This document shows positions 34,248 through 43,499 of a DNA stretch of 64,000 bases, piece after piece. Origin of the DNA: Draconibacterium mangrovi (GTDB lineage: Bacteria > Bacteroidota > Bacteroidia > Bacteroidales > Prolixibacteraceae); NCBI RefSeq assembly GCF_010586825.1, contig NZ_JAAAGB010000002.1:529347-593346 (forward strand). The letters run 5' to 3'. The notes under the pieces are model-generated. The model made no database searches. It was not told where the DNA came from and worked only from the letters and a program-made list of their open reading frames with translations. How positions within the stretch are numbered: the first letter of the stretch is position 1; each line of letters opens with the position of its first letter. The position numbers and the translations under genes are program-made.

Positions 34248-35540
34248 TTATTTCTTGCAGTCTTTACAAGCGTTGTAAATACCGTCGAACATTTCTTTTA
34301 CGTCAGAAGCGGCTACTGCCGAGAAGGCAACACGTAATACGTTACCAAGGGCAATTAAGCCAATTCCGTATTTTTTTATCAGCAACTGGCGAACTTCTTC
34401 TCCAACCAAACCTTCTGCCAACTGAACACACATAAAGTAGCCCGAGTTGTAAGGAATAGCTTCAAAACACTCCTTGTATTTTTCGTCGGTTAAAGCTTCT
34501 TTTACCGCATCGTAACGTTTTTGCATGATGTGGTATTTTGCTTCTTTTTGCTGTGCATAATCTTCACTCTCGAAAGCTGAAAGCAGTAACGATTGTGAGA
34601 TATTGGCTGCATTCGAAATGTTTCCACGAATGGCACCTGCAGTTTTTGCTTCCAGCGCACCGTATAATTCAGCGTCGCCACCTTTAATTCCGTAAGTGAT
34701 AAATCCAACACGGAAACCCCAAACGTAATCTTCTTTTGTAGCGCCATCAACTTTTACAGCCAACACATTTTCGTGTAACTGGCTCAATGGCGAGAAAATA
34801 CTTTCGGTAGCAATTCCTTCTTCGTAAACCAGACCGAAGTAAGCATCGTCGGTAATGGTAACGATTTTGTTGCCCGCTTCAGCAGCTTTTTCTATGATGT
34901 CCACAATGGCATCCTGCTCTTCAACAGTTGGTGTATAACCTGATGGGTTATTCGGGAAATTCAGAATAACGATTTTTTTACCGATTCCGCCTTCGTTCAA
35001 TTTGGCCTCAAAAGATTCAAGGTCAAAACCTCCATCTTTAAAAAGGTTGAATTTGCCCAGCGAACAACCGTAAGCATTGGTAAGGGTTAGATTATAGTTG
35101 CCCCAGAAAAGGTCAGGAACAATAATTTCATCCTGAGCATCGGCAAACATATAACCTGCCATGCTGATACCATGCGTAAGTGCATTGGTAACTACCGGCA
35201 AACTCAGTTCAACTCCATCGAGTGACGGGTTTTTCTCGTAGATCATGCTCTTCCATTTTGCCCTGATATCAGGACGACCAAAACTTGGAGCATAAGGAAA
35301 TACCAGCGATGGATCCATATTGATCTTTGAAGCCACAGCTTCCAGTCGCATAGGTGTTCCGTCGTCCTCAATTGCGGCTCCAATGGTTGCATTAATCTTT
35401 GTTCCTTTAGCTTCAGCTGTTTGTCCCAGAATTCCTTTTTTAGGGAAGAAAATATTCTTGCCTCTTTCAGAAAGCAGTTCAAAAACGGGTGTGCTTTTTG
35501 CTTGAATTACGCTGTTAAGTTCAGCAGCCTGTGGATTCAT
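34248..35540 (-). CDS. Class I/II PLP-dependent aminotransferase
   Basis: Using the ATG at 35538-35540 the product has 430 residues; a longer frame adds 12 residues of no interest. Fold type I features are 'PVVTNALTHGISMAGYMF' (cofactor phosphate area), 'IVILNFPNNPSGYTPTVEEQ' with the conserved Asn, 'IVTITDDAYFGLVYEE' with the Asp and Tyr that contact PLP, and 'LAVKVDGATKEDYVWGFRVG' with the Schiff-base Lys and the Arg. The motif 'DGATKED' and the long N-terminal part are unusual for AspC types and place it in an uncharacterised Bacteroidota subgroup. The substrate is unknown. Confidence 0.87.
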   Translation of the reverse strand: MNPQAAELNSVIQAKSTPVFELLSERGKNIFFPKKGILGQTAEAKGTKINATIGAAIEDDGTPMRLEAVASKINMDPSLVFPYAPSFGRPDIRAKWKSMIYEKNPSLDGVELSLPVVTNALTHGISMAGYMFADAQDEIIVPDLFWGNYNLTLTNAYGCSLGKFNLFKDGGFDLESFEAKLNEGGIGKKIVILNFPNNPSGYTPTVEEQDAIVDIIEKAAEAGNKIVTITDDAYFGLVYEEGIATESIFSPLSQLHENVLAVKVDGATKEDYVWGFRVGFITYGIKGGDAELYGALEAKTAGAIRGNISNAANISQSLLLSAFESEDYAQQKEAKYHIMQKRYDAVKEALTDEKYKECFEAIPYNSGYFMCVQLAEGLVGEEVRQLLIKKYGIGLIALGNVLRVAFSAVAASDVKEMFDGIYNACKDCKK

Positions 35541-35703
35541 AATCAATAATATTTGTCTGTTATAATTTTGGTGCAAGATAGGAAAACCCTTAATGAAAAG
35601 CGAAGTTTTTTTAACAAGTCAAATTCATTTTTGATAAATAGCTAACATATTGAAAGTACAGGCTTGAGGAATGTTTGGGATATGCCGAAAAAGTAGCTTC
35701 AAT

Positions 35704-36123
35704 CTAAACCGACCGCACGGCTCCAACTACGATAAAAAAGCCAAGTAAAGCCACCAAACCGGCAAGTACCGTGAATAAACGATATTGTTTTTTATTCAGC
35801 CAGTCGAGTAACAAAGCTACCAGTGCCAATACTGCCGAACCAATAAAACTGAGGTATGCCGGCAAAAGCTGTGCTTCAATGGGTGCTTCATTAATAATTT
35901 CGTCGTTTAATTCTTCGTGCATTATCTCTTCGGGAGTTAAAAACTGTCCAGGTGCAAGGTAGTCGCCCAGAAAAACATATACAGAAAACAAGCCCAAAGC
36001 GATAAACGCTGCAAGGCCAACTAAACGGAACGCTTTTTTGTTTTCAACCCAACCGTAAATTATGCCAAACAGGGCGGCGAAAACGATCCACTGGGGAAAG
36101 GTGTAAAGAAATACTTCTGTCAT
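35704..36123 (-). CDS. Small four-helix membrane protein, hypothetical
   Basis: The 139-residue product has four hydrophobic helices at about 8-26, 34-54, 88-106 and 115-135, separated by a strongly acidic loop ('LTPEEIMHEELNDEIINEA') that probably faces the periplasm. It has no recognised motif. It is a single gene, followed by the aminotransferase on the same strand at a distance of 160 bp and divergent from the HAD gene. Function is unknown. Confidence 0.75.
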   Translation of the reverse strand: MTEVFLYTFPQWIVFAALFGIIYGWVENKKAFRLVGLAAFIALGLFSVYVFLGDYLAPGQFLTPEEIMHEELNDEIINEAPIEAQLLPAYLSFIGSAVLALVALLLDWLNKKQYRLFTVLAGLVALLGFFIVVGAVRSV

Positions 36124-36232
36124 TGATTATTAAATTACCGGAAACAAAGGTTAAAAATTTTCTTAAATGTAAAAAGCCTTTCGTACTTACAAGTTGTAAA
36201 ACCTTATTTTCGCCTGAAATAATTGGAAAACA

Positions 36233-36832
36233 ATGCAAAAATTAGAAATAGATCCGAAAGCCAAAGGTTTAATATTCGATTTAGACGGCACACTGGCCGA
36301 TACCATGCCTGTGCATTTTGTTGCTTACCAGAAGATCCTTAAAAAGTATGGTATTGATTATTCAGCAAAAATGTTTTTGGCACTGGCAGGTGTTCCGGTG
36401 GTGGAAACCATTGTTAAAATTAACGAGGTTTATGGTTCTTCGCTCGATCCTGAGGAAGTGGGGAATGAAAAGGAGGCAGAATACGAGCGTATGATGCACA
36501 AAGTTAAACCAATTGATCCGGTAATTGACCTGGTGAAACAATACCACGGAAAGTTGCCAATTGCAGTTGGAACCGGAGGTTATACCCGTCTCTCCTGGAA
36601 GACGCTTGAGATTATTGGCTTAAAAGATTATATTGAAATACTGGTTTCTGCCAACGATGTACAAAACCCAAAACCGCACCCTGAGACTTTCTTACGATGT
36701 GCCGAACAGATGGGCGTAAAACCCGAAGACTGCCAGGTTTTTGAGGACGGAGAGCCGGGAATGAAAGCCGCGCATGCCGCCGGAATGATGGCCACACTGG
36801 TAACCGATTATTACGATGTTTTTAAAGCATAA
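36233..36832 (+). CDS. HAD-superfamily hydrolase, beta-phosphoglucomutase-like
   Basis: The 199-residue enzyme has HAD motif I 'GLIFDLDGTLADTMPVHFVA' (nucleophile Asp), a helical cap (about 30-95), motif II in 'PIAVGTGGYTRLS' (Thr in the usual Ser/Thr place), motif III Lys in 'NDVQNPKPHPETFLRC' and motif IV 'CQVFEDGEPGMKAAHAAGM' (acid and Mg ligand). The cap and motif IV match the beta-PGM/GS1-like group, which dephosphorylates sugar phosphates such as fructose-1-phosphate. The exact substrate is uncertain. Confidence 0.87.
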   Translation: MQKLEIDPKAKGLIFDLDGTLADTMPVHFVAYQKILKKYGIDYSAKMFLALAGVPVVETIVKINEVYGSSLDPEEVGNEKEAEYERMMHKVKPIDPVIDLVKQYHGKLPIAVGTGGYTRLSWKTLEIIGLKDYIEILVSANDVQNPKPHPETFLRCAEQMGVKPEDCQVFEDGEPGMKAAHAAGMMATLVTDYYDVFKA

Positions 36833-36904
36833 CATATCGGGATTAATCTGAAGTATTTAACCTTCAGCCGGATTAATTGTGTACAAAAAATCGGGAGAAA
36901 GAAT

Positions 36905-36934
36905 ATGCAGGTCGTTTTTTTACGACTAAATTTG
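36905..36934 (+). promoter_or_regulatory. uvrB promoter candidate with overlapping inverted repeat
   Basis: A -7 box TAAATTTG lies at 36927-36934 with ATG (for TTG) 19 bp upstream at 36905-36907. The spacer contains the inverted repeat GTCGT-N6-ACGAC at 36911-36926, ending at the -7 box. An operator in that spot would block transcription, as expected for a damage-controlled gene; LexA binding is not shown. Confidence 0.4.
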
Positions 36935-36959
36935 GAGGGAATAATACTTAAAAAGTCGA

Positions 36960-38990
36960 ATGGATTTTAACGTAGTATCAGATTATAAACCTACCGGAGA
37001 TCAGCCCGAGGCAATAAAACAACTTGTTGAAGGGATAGAGAACGGAGAGCGTTTTCAAACCCTGCTTGGGGTAACCGGCTCGGGAAAGACCTTTACAATG
37101 GCTAACGTTATTAAAGAGGTGCAGCGCCCCACTTTGTTGCTGAGCCATAATAAAACGCTGGCCGCTCAGTTATACAGCGAGATGAAGCAGTTTTTCCCAA
37201 ATAACGCCGTGGAGTATTTTGTTTCGTATTACGACTATTACCAACCCGAAGCATATTTGCCAACCACTGATACTTATATTGAAAAGGATCTTTCGATTAA
37301 TGAGGACATTGAAAAATTACGATTGAGTGCAACTTCTGCTTTGCTATCGGGAAGACGCGATGTTGTGGTGGTTTCGTCGGTTTCGTGTTTGTACGGAATT
37401 GGAAACCCTGAGGATTTTCATGCCAATGTAACAAAGGTAAAAGTTGGCGACGAAGTTTCGCGAAATGCCTTGTTGTACAATTTTGTTGAAGCGTTGTACA
37501 GCCGGAGCGAAGTGGAATTTAAACGGGGAAATTTCAGGGTTAAAGGCGATACCGTTGATATTTTTCCGGCATATGCCGATGTGGCTTACCGCATAACTTT
37601 TTGGGGCGATGAAATTGAAGAACTGGCAAGTTTTGATCCTGAAGACGGGCTTACAATCGAAACGCTGGATGAGATTGTAATTTATCCGGCCAATATTTTT
37701 GTTACCACAAAAGACCGCATGAAATCGGCCATTCATCAAATTCAGGATGATTTGGTAAAGCAGGTCGAGTTTTTTAAAGAAATAGGAAAGCCATTGGAAG
37801 CAAAACGTATTTTAGAGCGTACCGAATACGACATGGAAATGATGCGTGAATTGGGGTATTGCCCGGGAGTGGAAAACTATTCGCGTTATTTCGACGGGCG
37901 TGCACCAGGAACCAGACCTTTCTGTTTGATGGATTATTTCCCCAATGATTTTCTGGTGGTAATTGACGAAAGCCACGTTACCATTCCGCAAATACGCGCC
38001 ATGTATGGCGGCGATAATTCACGGAAAACAAACCTTGTGGAATACGGATTTCGTTTGCCCGCTGCCATTGATAACCGCCCGCTGAAATTTGAAGAATTTG
38101 AGCAGCTGGTCAATCAGGTGGTGTATGTAAGTGCTACGCCTGCCGACTATGAGCTGGCCAAATGCGAAGGTGTTGTGGTTGAGCAGATCATTCGTCCAAC
38201 AGGTTTGCTGGATCCGATAATCGATGTGCGGCCAAGCACCAATCAGATTGATGATTTGCTGCACGAAATTCATCTTCGTATCGATAAAAACGAGCGTGTG
38301 CTGGTTACCACCCTTACCAAAAGGATGGCCGAGGAACTTTCGAAATACCTGGTGAATATGGGCGTTAAAACCCGCTATATTCACTCCGATGTGGATACCA
38401 TGGAGCGCATTGAAATAATGGAGCAACTGCGAAAAGGAGAGTTTGATGTGCTGGTGGGAATTAACCTGCTGCGGGAAGGACTGGACTTGCCGGAAGTGTC
38501 GTTGGTTGCCATTTTGGATGCGGATAAGGAAGGCTTTTTACGCTCCGAAAGATCGCTGACACAGACCGCAGGACGTGCAGCGCGTAACCTGAACGGCATG
38601 GTAATTATGTATGCCGACAAGATTACTGCTTCCATGCAAAAGACTATCGACTCGACCAATTACCGCCGCGAAAAACAGTTGAAGTACAACGAAGAAAACA
38701 ATATTGTTCCAAAAGCAATTGTAAAACCAACCCGCGAAATTATTGGTTACCAATACCGGAGCGACAAAACTCAGGAATACGAAGGCGGAATGGGACAGCC
38801 CGATATTGCTGCCGACCCTGTGGTGCAGTATATGAGTGTTGAAGGGCTGGAAAAAGCGGTTGAGAAAACCAAAAAGCAAATGCAGGCATCAGCTAAGGAT
38901 CTTGATTTTATTGAAGCAGCCCGTTTGCGCGACGAGATGTTTGCTTTACAGGCCTTGATTCAGGAACGTAAGCAAGGGAAGAAGAAATAG
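36960..38990 (+). CDS. uvrB: Excinuclease ABC subunit B
   Basis: The 676-residue UvrB is the damage-verifying helicase-like subunit of nucleotide excision repair. Walker A is 'LLGVTGSGKTFTMANVIKEV', the beta-hairpin follows in 'SYYDYYQPEAYLPTTDTYIE', Walker B is 'VIDESHVTIPQ', and helicase motifs V and VI are in 'VGINLLREGLDLPEVSLVAI' and 'SLTQTAGRAARNLNG'. The C-terminal UVR helical hairpin that binds UvrC is at about 630-670 ('MQASAKDLDFIEAARLRDEM'). Its length matches the family and it appears to be a monocistronic unit. Confidence 0.97.
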   Translation: MDFNVVSDYKPTGDQPEAIKQLVEGIENGERFQTLLGVTGSGKTFTMANVIKEVQRPTLLLSHNKTLAAQLYSEMKQFFPNNAVEYFVSYYDYYQPEAYLPTTDTYIEKDLSINEDIEKLRLSATSALLSGRRDVVVVSSVSCLYGIGNPEDFHANVTKVKVGDEVSRNALLYNFVEALYSRSEVEFKRGNFRVKGDTVDIFPAYADVAYRITFWGDEIEELASFDPEDGLTIETLDEIVIYPANIFVTTKDRMKSAIHQIQDDLVKQVEFFKEIGKPLEAKRILERTEYDMEMMRELGYCPGVENYSRYFDGRAPGTRPFCLMDYFPNDFLVVIDESHVTIPQIRAMYGGDNSRKTNLVEYGFRLPAAIDNRPLKFEEFEQLVNQVVYVSATPADYELAKCEGVVVEQIIRPTGLLDPIIDVRPSTNQIDDLLHEIHLRIDKNERVLVTTLTKRMAEELSKYLVNMGVKTRYIHSDVDTMERIEIMEQLRKGEFDVLVGINLLREGLDLPEVSLVAILDADKEGFLRSERSLTQTAGRAARNLNGMVIMYADKITASMQKTIDSTNYRREKQLKYNEENNIVPKAIVKPTREIIGYQYRSDKTQEYEGGMGQPDIAADPVVQYMSVEGLEKAVEKTKKQMQASAKDLDFIEAARLRDEMFALQALIQERKQGKKK

Positions 38991-39088
38991 ACAGGTTTGG
39001 CTGACGGCGATATTGTGCGTTTAAGCTAATTTAACGCGACGAAAAAGTGATCCGAGGCCGCATAAATAGTCTGTTCTTTAAAAAAGTG

Positions 39089-39096
39089 TATTTTTG
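39089..39096 (+). promoter_or_regulatory. -7 box candidate for YIP1/smpB unit
   Basis: TATTTTTG matches TAnnTTTG fully and lies 17 bp before the YIP1-type ATG; TAG sits 19 bp upstream in place of TTG. Confidence 0.4.
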
Positions 39097-39113
39097 CCGC
39101 AAAATTGTGATAA

Positions 39114-39677
39114 ATGGAGTTTTCATTTTCAAAATTGATAAGTGACGTTAAGCTGATCCTTGTAAATCCGAATGGATTTTGGGTGGAGCAAAAAGAAACG
39201 GCCGACAGTAAACAACTTTGGCTAACTTACCTGTTGCCAATAGCATTGGCTGGGGCAGTCGCGGTTTTTATTGGCGAGTTTTTTAAACGCACCGACTTTT
39301 TTATTCAGTTCCCCTTGTTAAAGGCAGCGCGCGAAATTTTACTTTTCGTTTTGCAATACTTTATCAGTGTGTTTTTTACCAAAGAGCTGATGAAGACTTT
39401 TGGAGGAGAAAAGAATATTGACCTGGCACGTAAGCTGGTTGTTTATTCCATGACACCGATGCTTTTGGTTTCGGTAATTACCGGTCTGTTCCCGTTTTTA
39501 TACGTGGTTGATATTTTTGGAATTTACAGCTTTTACCTGTTTTGGATTGGAGCAAAAGAGTTGCTAACTTTCCCTGAAAATAAGGAACAGAGCTACATAA
39601 TAATCACAATTGTGGTTAACTTCTTTATATTTAGTTTTTTAAGTGTTTTCTTGTCGAAAGTGCTACTGATTTTTTAA
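39114..39677 (+). CDS. YIP1-family integral membrane protein
   Basis: The 187-residue product starts with a short amphipathic segment ('SKLISDVKLILVNPNGFWVE') and then has five hydrophobic helices at about 30-50, 65-90, 108-130, 132-152 and 160-185, the Yip1 layout. The N-terminal 'P..FW' before the first helix and the helices rich in Phe and Leu fit the family. Its function in bacteria is unclear. It is followed 16 bp later by smpB and probably shares its transcript. Confidence 0.82.
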   Translation: MEFSFSKLISDVKLILVNPNGFWVEQKETADSKQLWLTYLLPIALAGAVAVFIGEFFKRTDFFIQFPLLKAAREILLFVLQYFISVFFTKELMKTFGGEKNIDLARKLVVYSMTPMLLVSVITGLFPFLYVVDIFGIYSFYLFWIGAKELLTFPENKEQSYIIITIVVNFFIFSFLSVFLSKVLLIF

Positions 39678-39693
39678 TTTAATCACCGGAAAT

Positions 39694-40155
39694 ATGTCAC
39701 ATAAGCCACAACAAAATATTAGCATAAAGAACCGTAAAGCCTCGTTTAATTATGAGCTTATCGAGCGTTTTGTGGCCGGACTTAAGTTGGTTGGAACCGA
39801 GATTAAATCTATCCGCAACGGGAAAGTTAATCTCACCGATGCCTACTGTACGCTTATCCGGGGCGAAATGTATGTGATTAATCTGCATATTGCCGAATAC
39901 GAGCTGGGTACCGTCAATAATCATATTGCCAAACGCGACAGAAAGTTATTGCTGAATAAAAAGGAAATTGAAAAGCTCGATAAAAAGGTAAAAGAATCGG
40001 GACTTACCATTGTTCCAACAAAGCTGTTTGTTAACGACCGGGGCCTGGCAAAACTGGAAATTGCACTGGCCCGTGGTAAAAAAACATACGATAAGCGCGA
40101 AACATTAAAAAGCAAAGATGCAAAACGCGATATCGACAGGGCAATGAAGTTTTAG
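39694..40155 (+). CDS. smpB: SsrA-binding protein SmpB
   Basis: SmpB binds tmRNA and brings it to stalled ribosomes. The 153-residue protein has the OB-fold core: 'ISIKNRKASFNYELIERFVA' at the N-terminus, 'GLKLVGTEIKSIRNGKVNLT' and 'RGEMYVINLHIAEYELGTVN' in the middle, and the basic C-terminal tail 'RGKKTYDKRETLKSKDAKRD' that inserts into the ribosome. The tmRNA gene itself is not seen in the window. Confidence 0.96.
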   Translation: MSHKPQQNISIKNRKASFNYELIERFVAGLKLVGTEIKSIRNGKVNLTDAYCTLIRGEMYVINLHIAEYELGTVNNHIAKRDRKLLLNKKEIEKLDKKVKESGLTIVPTKLFVNDRGLAKLEIALARGKKTYDKRETLKSKDAKRDIDRAMKF

Positions 40156-40159
40156 CAGG

Positions 40160-40685
40160 CTCAAGGCAAAAGTAAAAAGTAGAAAGTTGAGCGTAGCGAA
40201 ATCCCGGCCGTAGCGTCGGGAGCAAAAGTTGAGAAGAGCAGTTACAAGTATCCAGCTGCGAGCCGCTAGCTGCTAGTATCATCCAGGATCCAGTATCCAA
40301 ACAATTTGTCAGTTTGTCTATCTTATATTCAGGAAGGTAAACCACAGAGATTCGCAAAGAAGTCACGGAGTTACACAGAGAATCGAGAATCCAGCTGCGA
40401 GACGCGAGCTACGAGTATCATCAAGTATCCGAAATCCAAGATCAAGCATCCAGCACACTGTACACTTTCAATTCAACAATTTATCAGTTTGTCAATCTTT
40501 TATTCAGAGAAGTAAACCACAGAGATTCGCAGAGAAATCACGGAGTTGCATTGAGAATCGAGAATCCAAGATCAAGTATTCAACTGCGAGCCACTAGCTA
40601 CGAGTGTGTGAAATCAAGTATCGTTGACTATCCAGCATCCAGTATCCCTTCAATCCCTTCAATCCCTTCAATCCCTCAGTTACTC
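40160..40685. repeat. Diverged direct-repeat patch, no gene
   Basis: The block AAACCACAGAGATTCGCA at 40339-40356 recurs at 40514-40531, together with neighbours 'CAATTT-TCAGTTTGTC' and 'CACGGAGTT' in each copy. A CAGCTGCGAG-like motif starts at 40253, 40392 and 40581 and is followed by 'ATCCAG/ATCCAA' runs and 'TACGAGTATC'. Spacing is irregular (about 140-190 bp), so it is a decayed, rearranged tandem. The end (40635-40680) is a run of 'ATCCAGTATCC' and 'TTCAATCCC' copies. It lies between the converging smpB and exonuclease genes. No ORF of note. Confidence 0.75.
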
Positions 40686-40689
40686 ATTC

Positions 40690-41412
40690 CTAAACACTCT
40701 CCAAATTCTCAAAAGGAATAATCATATCGCCTTTGTATTTTAGCAGCAGGTTGGCAACGGCCATGGTGTCTTTTTCGCAGTATTTTACAATGCGGTCAAT
40801 ATCTTTTTCTTCCCAGTAAACTTTAGCAACCTGACTACCGTCGATGTCGTCTTTTGGTGTAGGAATATTAAAAAGCTCGCACAGCAGCGATAAAGAGGTG
40901 TAATGTTTATAGTCGCCAAATTTCCAGAGTTGTAGCGTGTCGATCAAAATATCTTTTACTTCCCAGGGTTTAGCACCGGCAATGTCCAGCACTTTCGGAA
41001 GCGTTAAATTATTTACCAAAGCTCTTCTTGAAATGTAGGGGAAATCGAATTCCTGGCCGTTGTGCGCACAAAGTCGGCGTTTACCGGCGCGTGCAAAACT
41101 ATCCAGCGCATTAAAGAAATTCTGGATCAGCTTTTTCTCGTCCTCATCATAAAACGATTTCACACGAAAATAAGGTTCACCTTTTTTCTGAACAACGTAA
41201 CCGGCCGAAATACAGGCAATTTTACCAAACTCGGCATAAATTCCGGCACGCTCGTATAACTCGTGCGGTAGTTTGCCATCGTTAATCTGGAACTGCATTT
41301 TGCGCTCCCAAAGTTGTTGCCATTTTTCGTTTAGCACGGTATATTCCGGTGCCAGCGGAACAGTCTCGATGTCGAGAAAAAGAATTTCTTCGATGTTTAA
41401 GTTTTTAAGCAT
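40690..41412 (-). CDS. DnaQ-like 3'-5' exonuclease (PolB exonuclease type)
   Basis: The 240-residue protein has the DEDD-type exonuclease motifs: Exo I 'ILFLDIETVPLAPEYT' (Asp and Glu), Exo II in 'RLCAHNGQEFDFPYI' (Asp), and Exo III 'IDRIVKYCEKDTMAVANLLL' (Asp) with a Tyr/Lys arrangement typical of the 'predicted 3'-5' exonuclease related to the PolB exonuclease domain' group. It lacks a polymerase domain. It overlaps the end of the udk gene by one base (stop/start), so the two are in an operon; a role in nucleotide or DNA repair metabolism is inference. Confidence 0.88.
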   Translation of the reverse strand: MLKNLNIEEILFLDIETVPLAPEYTVLNEKWQQLWERKMQFQINDGKLPHELYERAGIYAEFGKIACISAGYVVQKKGEPYFRVKSFYDEDEKKLIQNFFNALDSFARAGKRRLCAHNGQEFDFPYISRRALVNNLTLPKVLDIAGAKPWEVKDILIDTLQLWKFGDYKHYTSLSLLCELFNIPTPKDDIDGSQVAKVYWEEKDIDRIVKYCEKDTMAVANLLLKYKGDMIIPFENLESV

Positions 41413-42035
41413 CAGCTTTTGTTTAAAGTTTGCAGTATGTGGTTGGTTAAAATCTGGATGGCAATTTTGTTCTTGCCTCCCTGTGGTACAATAATATCGG
41501 CATAACGTTTTGTTGGTTCTATAAACTGAATATGACTTGGGCGAACCGTTTTTTTGTAGCGTTTAAGCACCTGTTCCACGTCTCTGCCGCGCTCTTGTAT
41601 ATCGCGTTGTATTACGCGTGCCAGCCGAACATCCGAGTCGCAGTCAACATATACTTTTATATCCATTAAGTCTCGCAACTCAGCATTTGTAAGACACAAA
41701 ATTCCTTCAATTATCAACACTTGCTTGGGCTCAACAATATTTGTTTCTTCTTGTCGGGTGCAGCTGATAAATGAATACACCGGCTCTTCAATAGATAACC
41801 CTTGTTTTAGTTTTTTTACATGGTCAATCATTAAATCGAACTCAATGGAATCGGGGTGGTCGAAGTTTTTCTGCCGGCGTTCTTCCAGCGAAAGATCGCT
41901 GTTGTCGTAGTAATACGAGTCGTGCGAAAGTATTGCTACTTCGTTATCGCAGAACTTCTCGCTAATTTTTTTTACAACCGTGGTTTTTCCCGAACCGGTG
42001 CCGCCTGCAATGCCAATTACCAGCATATTGTCCAA
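41412..42035 (-). CDS. udk: Uridine kinase
   Basis: The 207-residue enzyme phosphorylates uridine and cytidine in pyrimidine salvage. It has a P-loop 'VIGIAGGTGSGKTTVVKKIS', 'AILSHDSYYYDNSDLSLEER' with the substrate-side Asp, 'FDHPDSIEFDLMIDHVKKLK', and 'QVLIIEGILCLTNAELRDLM' for Walker B/substrate loop, then the lid 'RLARVIQRDIQERGRDVEQV' with Arg. Length and order match Udk. The downstream exonuclease gene is coupled to it. Confidence 0.95.
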   Translation of the reverse strand: MDNMLVIGIAGGTGSGKTTVVKKISEKFCDNEVAILSHDSYYYDNSDLSLEERRQKNFDHPDSIEFDLMIDHVKKLKQGLSIEEPVYSFISCTRQEETNIVEPKQVLIIEGILCLTNAELRDLMDIKVYVDCDSDVRLARVIQRDIQERGRDVEQVLKRYKKTVRPSHIQFIEPTKRYADIIVPQGGKNKIAIQILTNHILQTLNKS

Positions 42036-42131
42036 TTTATTTGTTAAATGATAATTGAAGATTAAAATTAAACGCTAAGAAAACACTATTTTCGCAGCCA
42101 TAAAAGTACAAGTTACAAAAAATAGACAGCA

Positions 42132-42431
42132 ATGATTAATCACGTCGTTCTTTTTAAATTGAAGGATTATCCGGCCGAAGAAAAAACGGAAGTAATTGCG
42201 GAACTAAAAGCAATGCTATTGGGTTTAAAAGATAAAATTGCCGAATTGAAGCATATTGAAGTTGGCGAAAATTACGAGTTAGACTCGAAAAGTTACGATT
42301 TGGCCTTGATTTCGCATTTCGAAAGTGTTGAAGATCTGGATGTATACCGTGTGCATCCCGAGCATTTAAAAGTGGTAAAACGCGTTGTGGAAACCACAGA
42401 GGCACGCGCTGCTGTTGACTTCAACTTTTAA
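42132..42431 (+). CDS. Dabb-domain (stress-responsive alpha/beta barrel) protein
   Basis: The 99-residue protein is a single dimeric alpha/beta-barrel (ferredoxin-like) domain: 'MINHVVLFKLKDYPAEEKTE' for the first strand with its His, 'AMLLGLKDKIAELKHIEVGE' for the helix, and 'SKSYDLALISHFESVEDLDV' plus 'YRVHPEHLKVVKRVVE' for the second half with a His-Pro-x-His signature. Bacterial members have unknown roles, plant members are stress-induced. It precedes manA by 38 bp on the same strand. Confidence 0.88.
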   Translation: MINHVVLFKLKDYPAEEKTEVIAELKAMLLGLKDKIAELKHIEVGENYELDSKSYDLALISHFESVEDLDVYRVHPEHLKVVKRVVETTEARAAVDFNF

Positions 42432-42469
42432 TTTAAATTTTAGTATTTAAAAGATAATCCGTACGAATT

Positions 42470-43453
42470 ATGAGTAATCTGTATCCCATAAAATTCAACC
42501 CGATATTTCATGAAAAAATCTGGGGTGGAAACCGAATGAAAACCATCCTGAATAAAGATTTTGGCGACATGCCCAACTGTGGCGAAAGCTGGGAGCTCTC
42601 GGGTGTTGACGGAAACATTTCGGTGGTAAGCAATGGCTTTTTGGCCGGCAACGACCTGAATGAGTTGATTGAAATATACATGGGAGATTTGGTAGGCGAC
42701 AAGGTTTATGAAAAGTTTGGAAACGAATTTCCGCTGCTCATTAAATTTATCGATGCGCAGGACGATCTGTCTATCCAGGTTCACCCCGATGATAAGCTGT
42801 CGAAAGAAAGACACAATGCCTTCGGAAAAACTGAAATGTGGTATGTGGCAGGAGCCGAAAAAGGAGCACTTATCAACTCCGGATTTAACCAGGTAGTTGA
42901 TCGCGAAAAATACCTTGAATATTTTAATGCCGGTAAATTAACCGATTTGCTGCATTACGATGAGGCGAAGGTTGGCGATGTTTTCTTTATCCCTGCAGGT
43001 CGTGTTCATGCTATTGGCAAAGGCTGTTTGGTGGCCGAAATTCAGCAAACATCGGATGTTACTTACCGTATTTTCGATTACAACCGTAAAGACGACAAAG
43101 GAAACGAGCGCGAATTACATACTGATCTGGCATTGGATGCCATCGATTTTTCGTATTCGAGCCAGTATAAAACAGATTACAAAACCGAGAAGAACAAAGC
43201 GGTAGAAATTGTAAGCTGCCCGTATTTCACCACAAATATTATCGAATTTAATAAAGAGCAGGATAAAGATTACAACCAGCTCGATTCGTTTGTTATTTAC
43301 ATGACTATGGAAGGCGATTTTGAAATCGTTACGGAAGAAGGATCAGAAACAGTATCGATGGGAGAGACCGTTCTTTTGCCGGCCAGCCTTGAGTCGGTGC
43401 AACTGAAACCCAAAAGCGAATCAGTAAAAATCCTCGAGGTTTATATCAAATAG
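42470..43453 (+). CDS. manA: Mannose-6-phosphate isomerase, class I (short form)
   Basis: The 327-residue zinc enzyme interconverts fructose-6-phosphate and mannose-6-phosphate, feeding GDP-mannose and glycan synthesis. Typical are '[19 protein letters not shown]', '[20 protein letters not shown]' with the Gln and His zinc ligands, '[17 protein letters not shown]' with the Glu, and '[20 protein letters not shown]' with the second His and the catalytic area. The C-terminal cupin ('[19 protein letters not shown]') closes the fold. Length fits the short bacterial form. Confidence 0.94.
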   Translation: MSNLYPIKFNPIFHEKIWGGNRMKTILNKDFGDMPNCGESWELSGVDGNISVVSNGFLAGNDLNELIEIYMGDLVGDKVYEKFGNEFPLLIKFIDAQDDLSIQVHPDDKLSKERHNAFGKTEMWYVAGAEKGALINSGFNQVVDREKYLEYFNAGKLTDLLHYDEAKVGDVFFIPAGRVHAIGKGCLVAEIQQTSDVTYRIFDYNRKDDKGNERELHTDLALDAIDFSYSSQYKTDYKTEKNKAVEIVSCPYFTTNIIEFNKEQDKDYNQLDSFVIYMTMEGDFEIVTEEGSETVSMGETVLLPASLESVQLKPKSESVKILEVYIK

Positions 43454-43499
43454 CAGAATATTTCTTACCTTAAGAAATCATTCTAAAAATGCACCTTTT

